DNA of 64,000 bases from NCBI RefSeq assembly GCF_037975245.1, contig NC_092564.1, forward strand, positions 19,103,984 to 19,167,983, read 5' to 3'. Positions 12,309 through 24,227 of the stretch are shown here, one piece after another (the first letter of the stretch is position 1; every line of letters begins with the position of its first letter). Origin of the DNA: Apostichopus japonicus (taxonomy: Eukaryota > Echinodermata > Holothuroidea > Aspidochirotida > Stichopodidae). Made by a program: the position numbers and the translations under genes. The notes under the pieces were generated by a model. It ran no database searches, had not been told where the DNA came from, and saw only the letters and a list, made by a program, of their open reading frames with translations.

Positions 12309-13050
12309 AAATTCAAAATGCATTGCGGCCTCGATGATGTAACATGAGCAATTTTCTTCATGAATCTGAAGAAATTTATAGTGAGGGTGTACAACATATT
12401 TGATCTTAGTAATACAGTGAAAAGCAGTTTGATGTAACAAACAATACAATCACAATGACACAGGCTGTCCTAAATTGACCATTGACCTCAACAACAGCTT
12501 TTTGTTCTAAATGTGATAGATACATCAACAAACTAAATATGACATGGTTTTCATAATTTGACCCCTGGTGAACTCATACGACCATTGACCCACAACATTA
12601 GGCTTTTGTACTCAATGTAATATTATTACATACCAAATCTGCGATCTGTCCAAGCTTGCTTTGCGATATTACGGTTAGGTAGGAGTGTTAGTTTAAAGAG
12701 ACAGGTAAGTGGGGAGTGAAGTAAATGTTTCGCATGTGTTGACTTCAAATGACCTTTGACCTCCACCAACAGCAATAATAGGCTCCTTCAATTTGATATG
12801 GTACATCTACAAACCAAATATGAGATCTGTCCAATATCTTGTTTACAACTTTACAAGGCTTTACGATTTGACCGGTTGTCCCCAAATGACCTCTGACCTC
12901 CACCAAAATCAATAGGCTTCTTTATTTATTGCTATACACCTTCATACCAAATATGAGATCTGCCCATGCTTCCCATCTTGAGATATTGTTTAGAAAGTTT
13001 TCAATTTGACCCCAAAGCCTTAGATCTGCACCAGAAATTGCAGTATTTCA
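12309..13050 (+). repeat. Dispersed 'TGACCTTTGACC' repeat, multi-unit copy
   Basis: Starts with 'CAAAATGCATTGCGGCC' and 'ATGTAACATGAGCAATTTTC', as at 13839. It then shows about four degenerate internal units of roughly 110-200 bp. Each has a 'GACCTNTGACCTCCACCA' block, an 'AATAGGCTTCTT'-type block and 'ACCAAATATGAGATCTG'. The internal periodicity suggests the element grew by tandem duplication of one segment. No coding capacity. Confidence 0.7.
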
Positions 13051-13820
13051 GAGATGTCAACTCACCTCTGAGAAAATCTTGTTCATATTAGAGGGATTCA
13101 GACATAAGAAAAAAAGTTATCATAATTTTTATTCTAACCTTGCTTTAGTTTTGATTTAATACACCCAGAAGTCGACCAACGTGGGGCACCCCAAGTCTCG
13201 CCTCCCCCTTGCATCCGTCATTGCCTCTGTGCTGTAAATACATTCAACATATCCAGCATATTATACCATGGTTAATTATTAATCTTTTGCCATTTTTTGG
13301 GGGGCCAATCCCATTTAGTCACTGAAATTACTATGGCGGCACTATCGTATGTAAGGTAAGATCATTGTCAGCCTGTCACATGGTTTTCTCATACAATTTT
13401 TTCTTAATTAAAATAAAACAAAACTGCTTATCCACTGAAGAGCCTGTTTAAGACCCTGTGTAAAAGTAAGAGGGCCTCACGTTTCGATCCTAGCAGGATA
13501 ATAATACATAAATGGCCTTCATAGATGATATGAATGTTACGGAACATCGCACCGAGAATGACAAAACATGCGATCAATGTGATAGATTTAGAAACCAATC
13601 ATGATACGTGACATGAAAAATTTGTTGGACATTGGATGAAATATGTTAGCTCACTAATTTGCAGTATGTGTTTTCAGCAATGAAAATCTCTCATTAATGT
13701 ATACACCTATATGTGAGAATATTACATTTCTTGGTCCCTTAAAATGCAGCTCTTGTGAAGTGAACAAAAACCTTATATAAGTAGCCTTTGCTGGCATTTC
13801 GTTCTTTCAATGTTCTTATT
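13051..13820. other. Intergenic, no gene seen
   Basis: AT-rich sequence without recognisable coding or transposon ends. A short string 'TCGATCCTAGCAGGAT' near 13484 recurs near 17873 in Translin intron 3, hinting at another small dispersed repeat. Confidence 0.4.
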
Positions 13821-14125
13821 AAACCAGAATGCAAAAATGCATTGTGGTTTCAATGATGTAACATGAGCAATTTTCTTCATGAATCTGACGTAATGTATAG
13901 TGAGGGTGCACATGTTTACGAGGTTTTCACAATTTGAACCCCAGTGACCCCAAATGACCTTTGACCTCCACCAAAAGCAATAGGCTTCCTGTAATTAATG
14001 TGGTGCTTTTACACACAAAATATGAAATTGGTCTGACCTGACCTTCTTGAGATATCGTGTTTACAAGTAAGGCGTCACACACGCCATCATGAATGCAATG
14101 GTTACCATTATCATCGAAACCAAAA
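13821..14125 (+). repeat. Dispersed 'TGACCTTTGACC' repeat, short copy
   Basis: Begins with 'CCAGAATGCAAAAATGCATT', has one 'AATGACCTTTGACCTCCACC' block and ends with 'CTTGAGATATCGTGTTTACA' followed by 'GGTTACCATTATCATCGAAA'. This uninterrupted copy preserves the arrangement that the 1611-3572 element breaks elsewhere. Confidence 0.7.
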
Positions 14126-14466
14126 ATGTACTGAGAATGCAGTACAGTTCTTGGGTGGGGGGGTTGGGTACCAGGACCGCCGCTACATCAATGGGGTCCA
14201 CAATCAAAATATTTTCTGAAAGTACAAATCTGGTTTTGCTTGGAGTGAATGTTGGACTAAAGGTTTTAAGTCTGCCTGTAGCCATAAAAGAAATCGAATT
14301 TTCCAACATCATAATTAGTTGCTTTCTTGCTTCTGTTAAGATCATTCAATTTTTCAAACAGTGCTGCAAATGTCAGTCTCTAAATTTAAAGAATAAAAGG
14401 ACCTAGTTTGGTCTTTCAAGATGTACACTTGAATTTATAACTGGCATTTTTTTTTTATGAACCGTT

Positions 14467-14472
14467 TTTATT
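14467..14472 (-). terminator. Candidate Translin polyadenylation signal
   Basis: An AATAAA hexamer on the minus strand about 180 bases downstream of the Translin stop codon. It is the first canonical hexamer I found past the stop. The real cleavage site cannot be fixed from sequence alone. Confidence 0.45.
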
Positions 14473-14650
14473 CTGCTTTGCCCTGGACTACTTAGCCCTT
14501 GGGAAAGATACGCTGGAATGAATGGCCTGCCTACATAAAGCAACCGAATTTGCTCTTGAAGAAAACTTCCCGATGCTTCTTGGTTATTTGGTTTAATACA
14601 AAAGAAGCCGATACTTTACGGCAAGATCGAAGTCAGGCACCGTCCGGCTC

Positions 14651-17600
14651 TCAACCTTCTGTGTTGGCTGCTGCTGCAGCCTGCTCGTTCTTTTGTTGAA
14701 GTCCTCTGATCGATATGTCATACACAACCTCCTCTACTTTCTTAACATCATACTTCAAACCGTCGTATCTTTTCCGGAGACTGTCGTTCTTGAGGTTTAG
14801 GAGACGGAAGCCGGAGTCTACTTCGTTCAGGAACGCAGCTATCTTGAGCGGTCGTGAGAAGTCACCAGAGGTTACACTGTTGACGGCGAGTCGGCTCTGA
14901 AAGTGAGGGGAAAGAAATCGCATAAAATATATGAAAAGCCAAGGTACCTGCGATGAAATTTCTGAACTGCGGTGTTCACATGCACCCACAAAGTATTACA
15001 AAATAACAAGTAGAAGAAATGTAACTGCTGTAATGTCCCAGGTTGATTCATAAATTTGCTGTTTTATTACTTGAAATTTCCCAAATTGATCTGTTTTTGA
15101 TTATACAAACCTCCAAAGCTACTAGTCAATCTCCCATTCCTCTTCAAACATTCAGTAACATTTGAATCAAAAATATTCAGGACTGTTTCAGGTCATGTGA
15201 AAGTCATCTCATAGTTAATCAAGTTCTTGAAATAAACTAAAGCACTTAATGGAAACAATTCCTGATTTAGGGCTGAAAGATGTCGTCGCTCTCCCCACCC
15301 CCTTCCCACCAAAAAAAAAAAGGCTCATTATTATTTAAAGCAAATTTGAAGCCCATTTTAATCGTGCCTAGACTTATATCCCTTGTAATCAATGCTCATT
15401 TTTTCATACCCTTAAATCTGCTATATTTCAAGTTGCAAAAATCTAAATCTAAACAGATTTAAAGTGCTGCTGCTTAAATATTTTCCATCACTGTGCGAAG
15501 ACGACACTACTTGCCCTTGATTTCTTCCCTAAACGTCAGCCCTGATAAAATAGGTGAAGACTAAATAATAATTTTAATTTGACTCACCAATTCATTGGCT
15601 AGAGTGAGTAACCCATGCAAGAAATCTTCCAGGTCAATGTGAAAGCCATCTTCTTTCTTAACAGCAACTGAGAGCAAAATCATAATAACCACATATGCTC
15701 ATTCGATAAATTTAAATTACAAAGGATGGATGGATAGATAGATGATGACACCATGCATCCATCTTTTAATAAGTGAAGGAACTACAATATCATACATCTC
15801 AACAACAGAAATGCCTATAAATGGTGCAATGGATTTTGTTTCACATTGTCTGTTTTATACATTTTCTTTTTTAAATCTTTGTAAACTACAAATTTGTTGA
15901 AAAAATGGCCCCAGATTATAAAGGCCTATTTACAACAGTCCTGTAAATTATTCTGCTGAAGAGAGGGGGAGGGGTGGGTTGGTCAGGGGGTGTTTACAAT
16001 GATAAAATGGCCCCAGATTATAAAGGCCTATTTACAACAGTCCTGTAAATTATTCTGCTGAAGAGAGGGGGAGGGGTGGGTTGGTCAGGGGGTGTTTCCA
16101 TGGTCAGTGCATGATCACAAGATTCTATACGTTTTTGACGAGATTGTTTGCAATGATTTATTCTCTATATGAACCTTACCTCACATTCCAGATAGTAAAT
16201 GCTACTAAGTTATGATATTAAGTAGGTAGCTGGTGTTTCATGCATGTAGAGATACACTGCAGTCTTAGTATAATTAGATTGTTTTTGGATTATTCCAATT
16301 CACACTGCACGGGTCATTTGACCATTTTCACATCACACCAAATGACTTTACACCCTACACATGCCCCCTCCCCACCCCAATATTGGTATTGCTTACAACA
16401 ATGTACAAATACTTAATATGAAAGATGCAGATGGTGCTTGCATTAACAACGTCTGATATAGCAGGGATGTGCCCACGCTTGGCGGCCCCGCCCAGCACTA
16501 AACATTACCGCCCAGCACTGTCTTAAAAATCGTGAATCCCGCCCAGCACTATTTTCATCTAAAATCCCGACATTCCTAACAATTTATTTCTAAAAAAAAA
16601 AATGTAAATTGTTAGCAAAACTAGTGTATGTGCTTAAAATGCTACACAAGTGCCATCATTTGGCATCTGAGCACCTTCAAAAATCTAAAAATTTCTCAAA
16701 GGGGAGGGGGACACCTCCTCCCCCTTAGACCCCTCCCCAGGACGGCGATCAGTATACCCGGCACTCAGGAAATCTTGGGCACATCCCTGTATAGGTTTAA
16801 TGATAGTTCAGTAGCACCACAGTACTAACCTCCAAGAAGCTGAGCTACCTCTTCCCTGCTTGCCAGTTTCTCTCCCTCCAAGTAAATTATAAGAGATGCT
16901 AAGAAGGCTAATCTTTGGATACCAAATTTCCAGTGGTCGCTGTACCTGCAAGGTAAAGGAGGACATTACCATAATTACAAAGACCTTCATATCTTAACTG
17001 TAAGCTGCCCTCTTAGTTTCTGGGACTGCTGTGAAACAATTACCCCTTAATTGTTGGTTCTGCTCCTGAAAGATTTTCTGCAACTTTAGCAGTTTATTCC
17101 TGCTTGAACAAGTGAATGGCAATATTAACACAAGAATCTGGGACCAATGAAGTAAGAAACTGGTGAAATATTTTCACAGCTGACATTTACAAAAAAGACA
17201 AGGAAGCAAACATGAAATGAACATATCAACTGTAAGACAGGCCCCAAGGTACTGTATGGTGCAAATATCATCTATCATATTTTGGTTGTTTCCTTAACCA
17301 GTAACAATACAAACTTATAAAAAACCCACACACAATTAAATAAGAAAAGTACAGTATTTCAAATTTTATTATTATTTATTATTTTAAGGTTTACATTCTT
17401 GTTCAAGGCCAAGGCCCTCTCACACCACTTTACAACTTAACCCTGGTCATTGGTAACTTGTCACACGTACACACCAAAGTGTGCACAATTCAAACAATCT
17501 CTCAGGGGGCACCACAGTGCACCACAACCATGTGTCCCCCGGGGACAGCCACAAACCGGCGCACGCAACTATATTTACAAATTACGTCGCAAGTCTCCAT

Positions 17601-20523
17601 TTATACACCTGGGTGAAGAGAGGCAATAGAGATGAAGTGCCTTGACCAGGGACACAACGCAATGATCTGGCCAGGACTCGAACCTGTAATCCTTGGATCA
17701 CAAGTCCGATGCCTTAGCCAATTGGTCCTCACGCTCCCTGTTATGAGGATCATGGTGAAATACAAAGGTAGGCTTTTTCGAGTTCCATTCTCCCTGAAAA
17801 GTGGTATTGTCTGGCGTGGATCATGTACGTCAAAGTAAAAATCTGTTATTAAATAAAGTGGTCTGATGTCTCGATCCTAGCAGGATCTTCTTTAAAAGCT
17901 AAATGACAAGTAACAGAAACAGAAGGGACAAAAACACGCACAGACGAAAGACAGTAGAACCAGCTTGAAGTACAGGGCTTGAAGTGCCACTCACATTAAA
18001 ACATAAAAAAAATGGATTGAAGATCAAACCTGTAATACTGCTCTGCTGGAAACGTTTCTTGTAAGGCCTTAAACTGAGCCTGGATGCTTACAAACATATC
18101 TCTGGCCTTTTTACAAACAGATAAAACTGCAAAAGAAAGAATATTTTTACGAAAATTTATACATACTGTAACAAGGCTAAGGGTGCACCATCTTTTAACT
18201 TCTACATTTGTTTAAGTTATGCACTCTCAAATGCACTCTCAAATCTTACAGAACTACACTTTTATGACAAGCATACTTGTTTTAAGATATGGTTTGACTT
18301 GTGCAAGTACAGAAATCCATGTTGCCATGTTTGAGACAAATTAAAAAAAAAGGAGATATTAACATCTGACATCAAAGCCCAGCATTGCCATACTGTACCT
18401 TGTATTAAGCTTGGCAAATGAATGTTATCTGAAATTTAATATTTAGCAAAAGAAGTCCGAGAAATTATGAATAGTCATGCAAAATAAATACAGTCCAACT
18501 TTCTATAACCCTTAAGTGAAGAGTATGTAGCGCTGATAGTCGTAATCGATCAATCGCCAATAGTCACAATCACACTTTGGAAGTTCGTTTATTCACGCTC
18601 GAACCCTAAATTTCTATTACTTGACTACAGCTCTAGCACTGACCATAATCAGCTTTTGAAAAATAGCCTAACCTATCAAAAACAACACTCAAGCAGTTTA
18701 TCAGCAAATATCGCAGAAGTATACAGGTTCTCACAATGCTACACTAGTACTGTGCTGTATCTAAAATCGGCAAGCACCTGCTCTGGTTAGATTCATGCAT
18801 TTGCTTGTCAGTTATACACTTGTTCTGCAGTGCAACATTCAGTTCTCGGTAGCAAGGTTTAATCATTGCGCATATCACAAATTTGTAACTCGTTAATCTT
18901 TTACAATTGCAAAAGTATTTGTCATTTCTTCAAACATGTTTACTTCATTAGTGGCCTGGTTATCATTTATCGGATGTCTGACAGAGTGTGCCACGGATGT
19001 AGTTCATTTCAATGTGCAAAATATGTGCCTGCTACTGTGCTAGGCTAGAGCCTAGCCTAGAACTTTCAACCTCCTTCTACAGACAACTCTTGCATACTAA
19101 TCATCACACCACAACAAGGTGTTACACCTATTCATTGTTTGCTTTTACGAGTGCTAGCAGTTGTACTAACCTCGTAGCTTCATTCAAAAATTTACTATGA
19201 ATGATTTAAGAAACTACAAAAGAAAGAGTCGACTATCAGCACTAATAGTTAGGCACAAGGGCTTTATCTGTTCTGACAATGACTAAACTTAAAATGGAAT
19301 ATACCCTTTGCTAAAGGAACTATCAAAACATACCATCACTAAGACCAGACTTCTGATGAATAGCTTGCAAGGTTGTCATAATCTCTCTTGCTGTTTGTTC
19401 CAATGTTCGGACAGCATCTCTGATTTTCTGTCACAGAAAAAAATTGTTAAGCAACTTTAACCCATCATGTTTAAAGCAAAGTTCACTCACTGTATTCTTT
19501 CCATCAATAAATTCAGAGGAAAACGTGTAAAGCCATCTTGAACTCAATACATTGTAAAAGCTGTTCAAAATTAATTTGAACAACAGCCAAAAGTACTTAG
19601 TACACATTTACAGTGCTCATCAAAATGTGTGTTGTTCAACATGGAGAATTTGCAAAGAACTTGATTCCCCAATGCATGACAATGATAAACTGTGACAGAG
19701 ACAATTATGCTGCAGAATACTTTTTCGCTGGGTGTATCTGAAATATATCTTTATGTAAGGATGTCTGCAAAGGCTTTCGTTGTATTAAAGGGGACACTAC
19801 TACTATTATCATCTTTGGTTCAGATGATAGCAATATATATAGTTGTGTAAAAGAACTCCCTCAAACAGCCAAGAAAAATGATGCTTCGTTTGGGAGATAT
19901 CGTAGTTCAAAAGTCATGTATGGGAGCTGTCATAGTGAAATGCCACTATGATCTCAAACTTCTTATTTTCTCTTTCATATTTTCAAAGTAGAATTTAAAC
20001 AACAATTGTTGACACTGAAACCAATGCCATTATTGGGTCATATAAACAGCTTCGATATGTTAGGAAACAGCATCACAGAAAATAAACGTCACATTAAATG
20101 AAAAAAACAAAGAAATGATGAAGACCATGTGGCTATATGATATTAATCAACTTGATCAAGTCTTCAACTTGTGTTTCAAGGAACATTAAACCTGTGCTCT
20201 CCCTGTGTGGGGAAGTTAATAATGGCATATACCTATGTCACACAAACCAATATCATGTTTGGGTAAGTCTCATTTAAAATGGCAATGGCATGTATACACA
20301 AACTTGCTAAGCGTAGGTTCAGTACTGTGAGTACTTTACATTACAGAGCAATTTGGGCCGTGTGCTTAAAAACTTGAAAAATGAACGTGGTTGAGTTTTG
20401 CGACACTTGATAACAAAGTAATGAAAATGTGGTGTTGGCTACCTCTCTTGTGTCTTGATCATTCACAAGGAAAGTATTAAACTCGTTGAAAATCTTGGAT
20501 ATTACTTCAGAAGTATCTGCCAT
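14651..20523 (-). CDS. TSN: Translin, six coding exons, 237 residues
   Basis: Exons in transcript order: 20523-20443, 19427-19334, 18126-18030, 16945-16830, 15667-15588, 14896-14651. All introns are GT-AG, phases join correctly and the total is 714 nt including stop. Translin binds single-stranded RNA/DNA as an octamer and, with TRAX, forms the C3PO nuclease that clears small-RNA passenger strands; TRAX supplies the catalytic residues. The C-terminal exon (residues 157-237) is nearly identical to vertebrate Translin, with 'LLNLKNDSLRKRYDGLKYDV' in the leucine-zipper-like helix and the 'VNSVTSGDFSRPL' segment. The nucleic-acid-binding stretch 'QYYRYSDHWKF' (residues 88-98) corresponds to the human 'YYRFHEHWRF' region, with His88 of human replaced by Ser. 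Length is close to the human 228 residues; the extra residues are at the N terminus and in an Ala-rich C-terminal tail. The ATG at 20523 aligns with the family start. Confidence 0.97.
15902..16097. repeat. Perfect two-copy 102-bp tandem duplication
   Basis: The segment starting 'AAAATGGCCCCAGATTATAA' at 15902 is repeated from 16004 with no difference visible until the last few bases. It lies in Translin intron 4. Each copy ends in a G-rich run near 15961-15993 and 16063-16093. The near identity implies a recent event or an assembly duplication. Confidence 0.9.
16462..16789. mobile_element. MITE in Translin intron 4
   Basis: Ends are CAGGGATGTGCCCA in inverted orientation (14 bp). The flanks share TATAG (16457-16461, 16790-16794), a possible 5-bp duplication; no 8-bp duplication is visible. 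The interior has three spaced copies of CGCCCAGCACT near 16487, 16509 and 16539, and a G/C-rich hairpin near 16699-16740. That hairpin resembles the one in the 33268-33612 hAT element, so the two may be related. The right end lies about 40 bp from the exon 4 splice donor. Confidence 0.65.
17361..17739 (-). mobile_element. tRNA-derived SINE in Translin intron 3
   Basis: On the minus strand the head reads as a degenerate tRNA. An A-box-like 'TTGGCTAAGGCATC' lies near 17708-17721 and a B box GGTTCGAGTCC at 17674-17684, followed by a non-tRNA body with 'CAAGGCACTTCATCTC'. It ends in an A/T-rich tail of AATAA units near 17361-17390. RNA polymerase III promoter boxes plus a simple-repeat tail are typical of SINEs mobilised by a LINE. 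The head is not a functional tRNA, because pairing is incomplete and it is fused to the body. Target duplications were not identified. Confidence 0.8.
18530..19242. mobile_element. Possible TA-target MITE in Translin intron 2
   Basis: The ends are GCGCTGATAGTCG and, in reverse complement, GTGCTGATAGTCG (12 of 13 identical), flanked by TA on both sides (18528-18529, 19243-19244). A TA duplication suggests a Tc1/mariner-type origin. There is no transposase frame. A short TIR and a dinucleotide flank can occur by chance, so this is moderate evidence only. Confidence 0.5.
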
Positions 20524-21974
20524 GACTATCTCAAGGTAACCTGAACGGTAGAAAACGTATAAATAACTTCGCTTTGTTTTTAACTCAGGCTGTCGGTGTC
20601 ATGTGCGTGGATGAGTTTTAAATGTTCAGCACACCGATGTGAAGTTAGTTACTTATTCCGCGTTCCTCGTTCGACATTCGCGAATAAGTAACTGTAAAGT
20701 ACACATGATAAACACCTATGAAAAGCCAAATGCTTCAGTACGAGATTATCAAGATTTTTTCGTCGAAAAGTACATTTTAGTGTAATTTTTCCACAGATAA
20801 TTAGGGTTTAATAATGGGTCATATGAACTCTGAAGACGATGTAGAAAATTACCACAATGCGTCTTCCCGGTCCAAACAGTGCTTGACCAATTCAGGCCAC
20901 TTCACCATCACTTATTAAATAGATGTAACGGAGGCACGAAAAACTTTGGGCCCAAAGTAAGTGTTAAACAAAGTAAAACATGTCGCAGAATCATAAATTA
21001 TCAGCTAGGCCTATTGTTGTGTCTCAAATGATTAAATATAAAACATCTGCAAGAATACCTACGAAGATAGCTTAGCTTATGTTACATTAGTGCTCCTCGA
21101 TTACTAGGCATGTACTATTCAGTAGCTAGGTATGCGGGACTCCTAAGCCTATACAGTACCTCGATGCTACTTTGAACCGCTACTCAGTAGATGAGCGCGA
21201 CTTCGTACATTTTCCCAATTATTTACCTTATCTTTTCTGCAGATTGGTGCACGTAAAATAACGCTATTACTCCATTACACGCCTCAATCAAAGCGATCTT
21301 TTACGCAATCAAAATCTAAGGTTGAAAGCCTGCATCTATCTTCAACCTTCAACTGGTGTTGAGTGCGGAAAATCTTTGCAAAACATCCATATAGCAGCAA
21401 TAACAAGAAACTTGTCTGAAAACTCCTTAAATTGTTATGTTAAATTGTTATATTTGGCGAATTATTACTGATGGCATGAAGGAAATGCCTTAAGAAATAA
21501 TTTATGAGATTTTTGTCCACCTTAAGTGTATTGGTATTCTGACACGAAACATTTTAACAATGCTTACTACTATACCTGCATATCTGTGCAGGGATTGCCT
21601 GCGCATAACCAAGTCGTCGTAATATCGACAGTTATTTCTTTGTTTAATTGGTTGAGAAAAAATCTTCGCACATGAAAACTTCCCGTACATAATGCAAGTG
21701 CAGATAGCGAACCATTTTACACAGTTAATTCGCCTGAGATCGGTCATTGTTAGAAATCTAACTAGGCGACAGTTAATTTTCGTAAACGGCGCCTAGCCAT
21801 TTCCCCAACGTAACTATACATCCAAACCTGAAGTTTTTATTTGACCCTGAATCACGGCAATTGCGAACTTGAATACGACGGAAATTTCAGCAACGGAAGC
21901 AAATATATAATACCGATGATTCAGTGATATCGTTCGTTCCAATAGCAAAGCTGTAAGTACAAAGAGTACACCTT
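20524..21974. other. Translin upstream region, no gene seen
   Basis: Contains the presumed Translin promoter, but no TATA box or CpG-rich block can be assigned with confidence. Open frames on either strand are short and lack family motifs. AT-rich with scattered short repeats. Confidence 0.4.
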
Positions 21975-22085
21975 TTTGCACACAATTTGAACACTAGTGA
22001 TCCCAAATGATCTTTGACCTCCACAAAAACAATAGGCTTCTTGAGCTTAACGTGTCACAACTACATACTAAATATGAGATGACTT
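21975..22085 (+). repeat. Fragment of the 'TGACCTTTGACC' repeat
   Basis: Matches the dispersed repeat with 'TTTGAACACTAGTGATCCC', 'TGATCTTTGACCTCCAC', 'AACAATAGGCTTCTT' and 'AAATATGAGATG'. It is cut off where the LINE fragment begins, so the LINE appears to have inserted into it. Confidence 0.65.
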
Positions 22086-22566
22086 CTTTAAAAGGTCCAG
22101 AGGAGGGCTACTAAGATGGTTAGTTCCTTAAAGAGTGTTCCTTACTATAGGCGGCTACAACTGTTGAATCTCACCACACTGGAGCTTAGGAGGTTACGTG
22201 GGGACTTGATTCAGGTTTTCAAGATTGTGTATGGTTTTGACAATTTATCCTTTACCGACTTTTTCATGTTTGCTAATAGTAGTTGTACCAGAGGTCATTT
22301 TCTTAAACTCCAAAAGTCACAAAGTAGGATTAATATTCGGCATAACTTTTTTTTTCTGATAGGGTTGTAAATGAGTGGAACGGTTTGCCTGAGAAAGTTG
22401 TACTTGCAAGTAGTGTCAATGGGTTTAAGAATGCTTTGGACACGCACTTTAAGCATTGTAATCGGGTCTGAGTGTTTGTGTCTTCAGTTTTTTTGTCTCC
22501 TGTAGGGTCCTTGATGGGGACTTTGGTGTCCCTCCTGATCCTTTTTATCTACTAAACTAAACTAAA
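22086..22566 (+). pseudogene. 5'-truncated LINE, C-terminal end only
   Basis: Codes for the tail of a CR1/Jockey-type reverse transcriptase, with 'VQRRATKMVSSLKSVPYYRR' and 'LELRRLRGDLIQVFKIVYG' at 22095-22240. Typical spacing leads to a terminal '...WNGLP...FKNALDTH...' block and a stop near 22470. The frame is broken around the T run at 22349-22357, so the end reads in another frame. It closes with an (ACTAAA)n-like tail near 22550-22566, the kind of short tandem tail such LINEs use. The missing N-terminal portion is normal for an incomplete reverse-transcription insertion. Confidence 0.8.
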
Positions 22567-22805
22567 TTATTTCAACCGATACGCGGCGGAAGTTTCCTGC
22601 TCTACCTTTGAAGTGTGAAAAAGTTTTTATTTCACGCATGCGTATTTGCATTCTACTGTAAAAAGTAAACTGTACTCAGTTAAGATGCGCCGTCTACATC
22701 GCATAATATCGTAGTTGCATATTTGCACGCACGGTTTTAGCCTAGAAGGTTGAGACCGTTAAATGACTTAGCCCAATCTGATATTAAAAGATGACTTCTC
22801 CTTAG

Positions 22806-24227
22806 CTGGATACTGATGATTTGATGAAGAGCACAGTATCAATCAAATGCAATGTAAAATATCTTTCGTCAGGACTGTACCATGAAAAAGCTACGTTAAA
22901 TCTAAACAGATCGATAAGGAGAAGATTAAAGAGTTTTAGACTAACGGGAGATGCCACGAATATTCTAGACCCGTAATCACGGGTGAAGTGGCCAAAGCCC
23001 ACAACATCAAAAGCTTCCACGAAGGATTTGAGGGTAAGTGTGTTAAGTGTTTGTTTGTATCAAACTTGAAGGAATTATTTCCAATGAAAACTTTGATTCC
23101 ACTAATACGCATATAAGTGCATAGCCCAATTGGGCATTGTAGCCAAGGTCTAGGCTATATGTTATTATTTGTTATCACCTAAAAGTAACCGTGACTGAAA
23201 AGTCTTAAACTATAACTGTTACTAGTGTTACTGTTAGTGTTAGAGCTACGTAATGCATAATTAGGCAAGACACGAGTATTATTACTACTAGTATTATGCT
23301 AGTATAACTGGAGCCTATAGGGCTTCGAGTTCGACAATACCAATCGAAGTGCCAAATGAGAGTTAACCCTATTTGCGACCCCCAAATGATTTTCTTTATT
23401 CAAATTCAAGCCACTCAAATTGGCAATCTCTGAAATTAAGCCTACTGTAATTTCTGATACTATAGTTGGTAGCTTCCAAAACTTCCAGCTCGACTGTCAA
23501 TGACTCGTACGTCAGCTAGATCAGTGTGTACCCAAGGCCATAGGCTATATGCCACCATATGAGTATACAAGCTATTAATTTCATTGTTTGAAATGGTAAG
23601 GAGTGTATGTGCCAGGCAGGTCAGGATTTTTGAAATTTTACAATACTAGAAAAGATGACCTGGGATTAGGTGCCTTACCAGTGTGAGTTACCGTCAATAA
23701 AAACAACAATAAACAATTGAATGTTTAGCATATTTCTGAACAGTTCTATTATGAAATACTCCATGTTTTAAAACTCCATGTCACCCAAGTTTGTATTGTT
23801 CAACCCCCCCTCCCACCTAGCATTACCATACCTCTGGACAAAGCACAATTCTGTCTCACCACTGCTCTGTAACAATTTTTCCATTTAAGAGAAACTTGGT
23901 AGTTGAATCAAGGACAAACTGGCTACCTATGCTAGTGGACCTTATTCATCTTCAAATTTTACCGTTGTAATAATAGGAATGTATTTTGTTAAGTTTAATT
24001 GGACTGTCAATTTATGTTGAATTCACAATAATTTATTCACAGGCGGTCACTTTGGTCATGACAAAATCCTAGAAAAGGTGACAAGCAGATATTACTGGCG
24101 TGGTAGTGCGAATGACGTATTAGAGTATGTGAAGCAATGTGAGCCATGCCATAAGAGTAACAACACCTTCGACAAAAGGTGGCCAAACTTCATCCAATAC
24201 CAGTGACTATAGAGTATATGGAACCAA
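22806..24227 (+). pseudogene. Spliced integrase zinc-finger (H2C2) fragment, frameshifted
   Basis: Two exon-like blocks, 22806-23033 and 24043-24227, are joined by a GT-AG intron (donor GAGG|GTAAGT, acceptor ATTCACAG). Across the join they give the H2C2 zinc-binding pattern His-X6-His-X29-Cys-X2-Cys, with the first His in the first block and the other three residues in the second. Visible motifs are 'NIKSFHEGFE' and 'GHFGHDKILEKVTSRYYW' followed by 'CEPC'. This module precedes the catalytic core in Gypsy-type and Ginger-type integrases and their domesticated relatives (GIN1, KRBA2). The frame is broken near 22970 and near 24175, after which the expected 'KLHPIPV' appears in another frame. The second block ends at another donor (24228, GTAAGT). 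The DDE catalytic core is not seen. Confidence 0.65.

Noticed and set aside
14089-14406. 105-codon plus-strand frame and its minus-strand overlap
   Set aside because: Starts inside the dispersed repeat and has no recognisable domain; lies in the Translin 3' flank.
17670-17735. Functional tRNA gene on the minus strand
   Set aside because: The A and B boxes belong to a SINE head: pairing is incomplete and it runs into a non-tRNA body with an AATAA tail.
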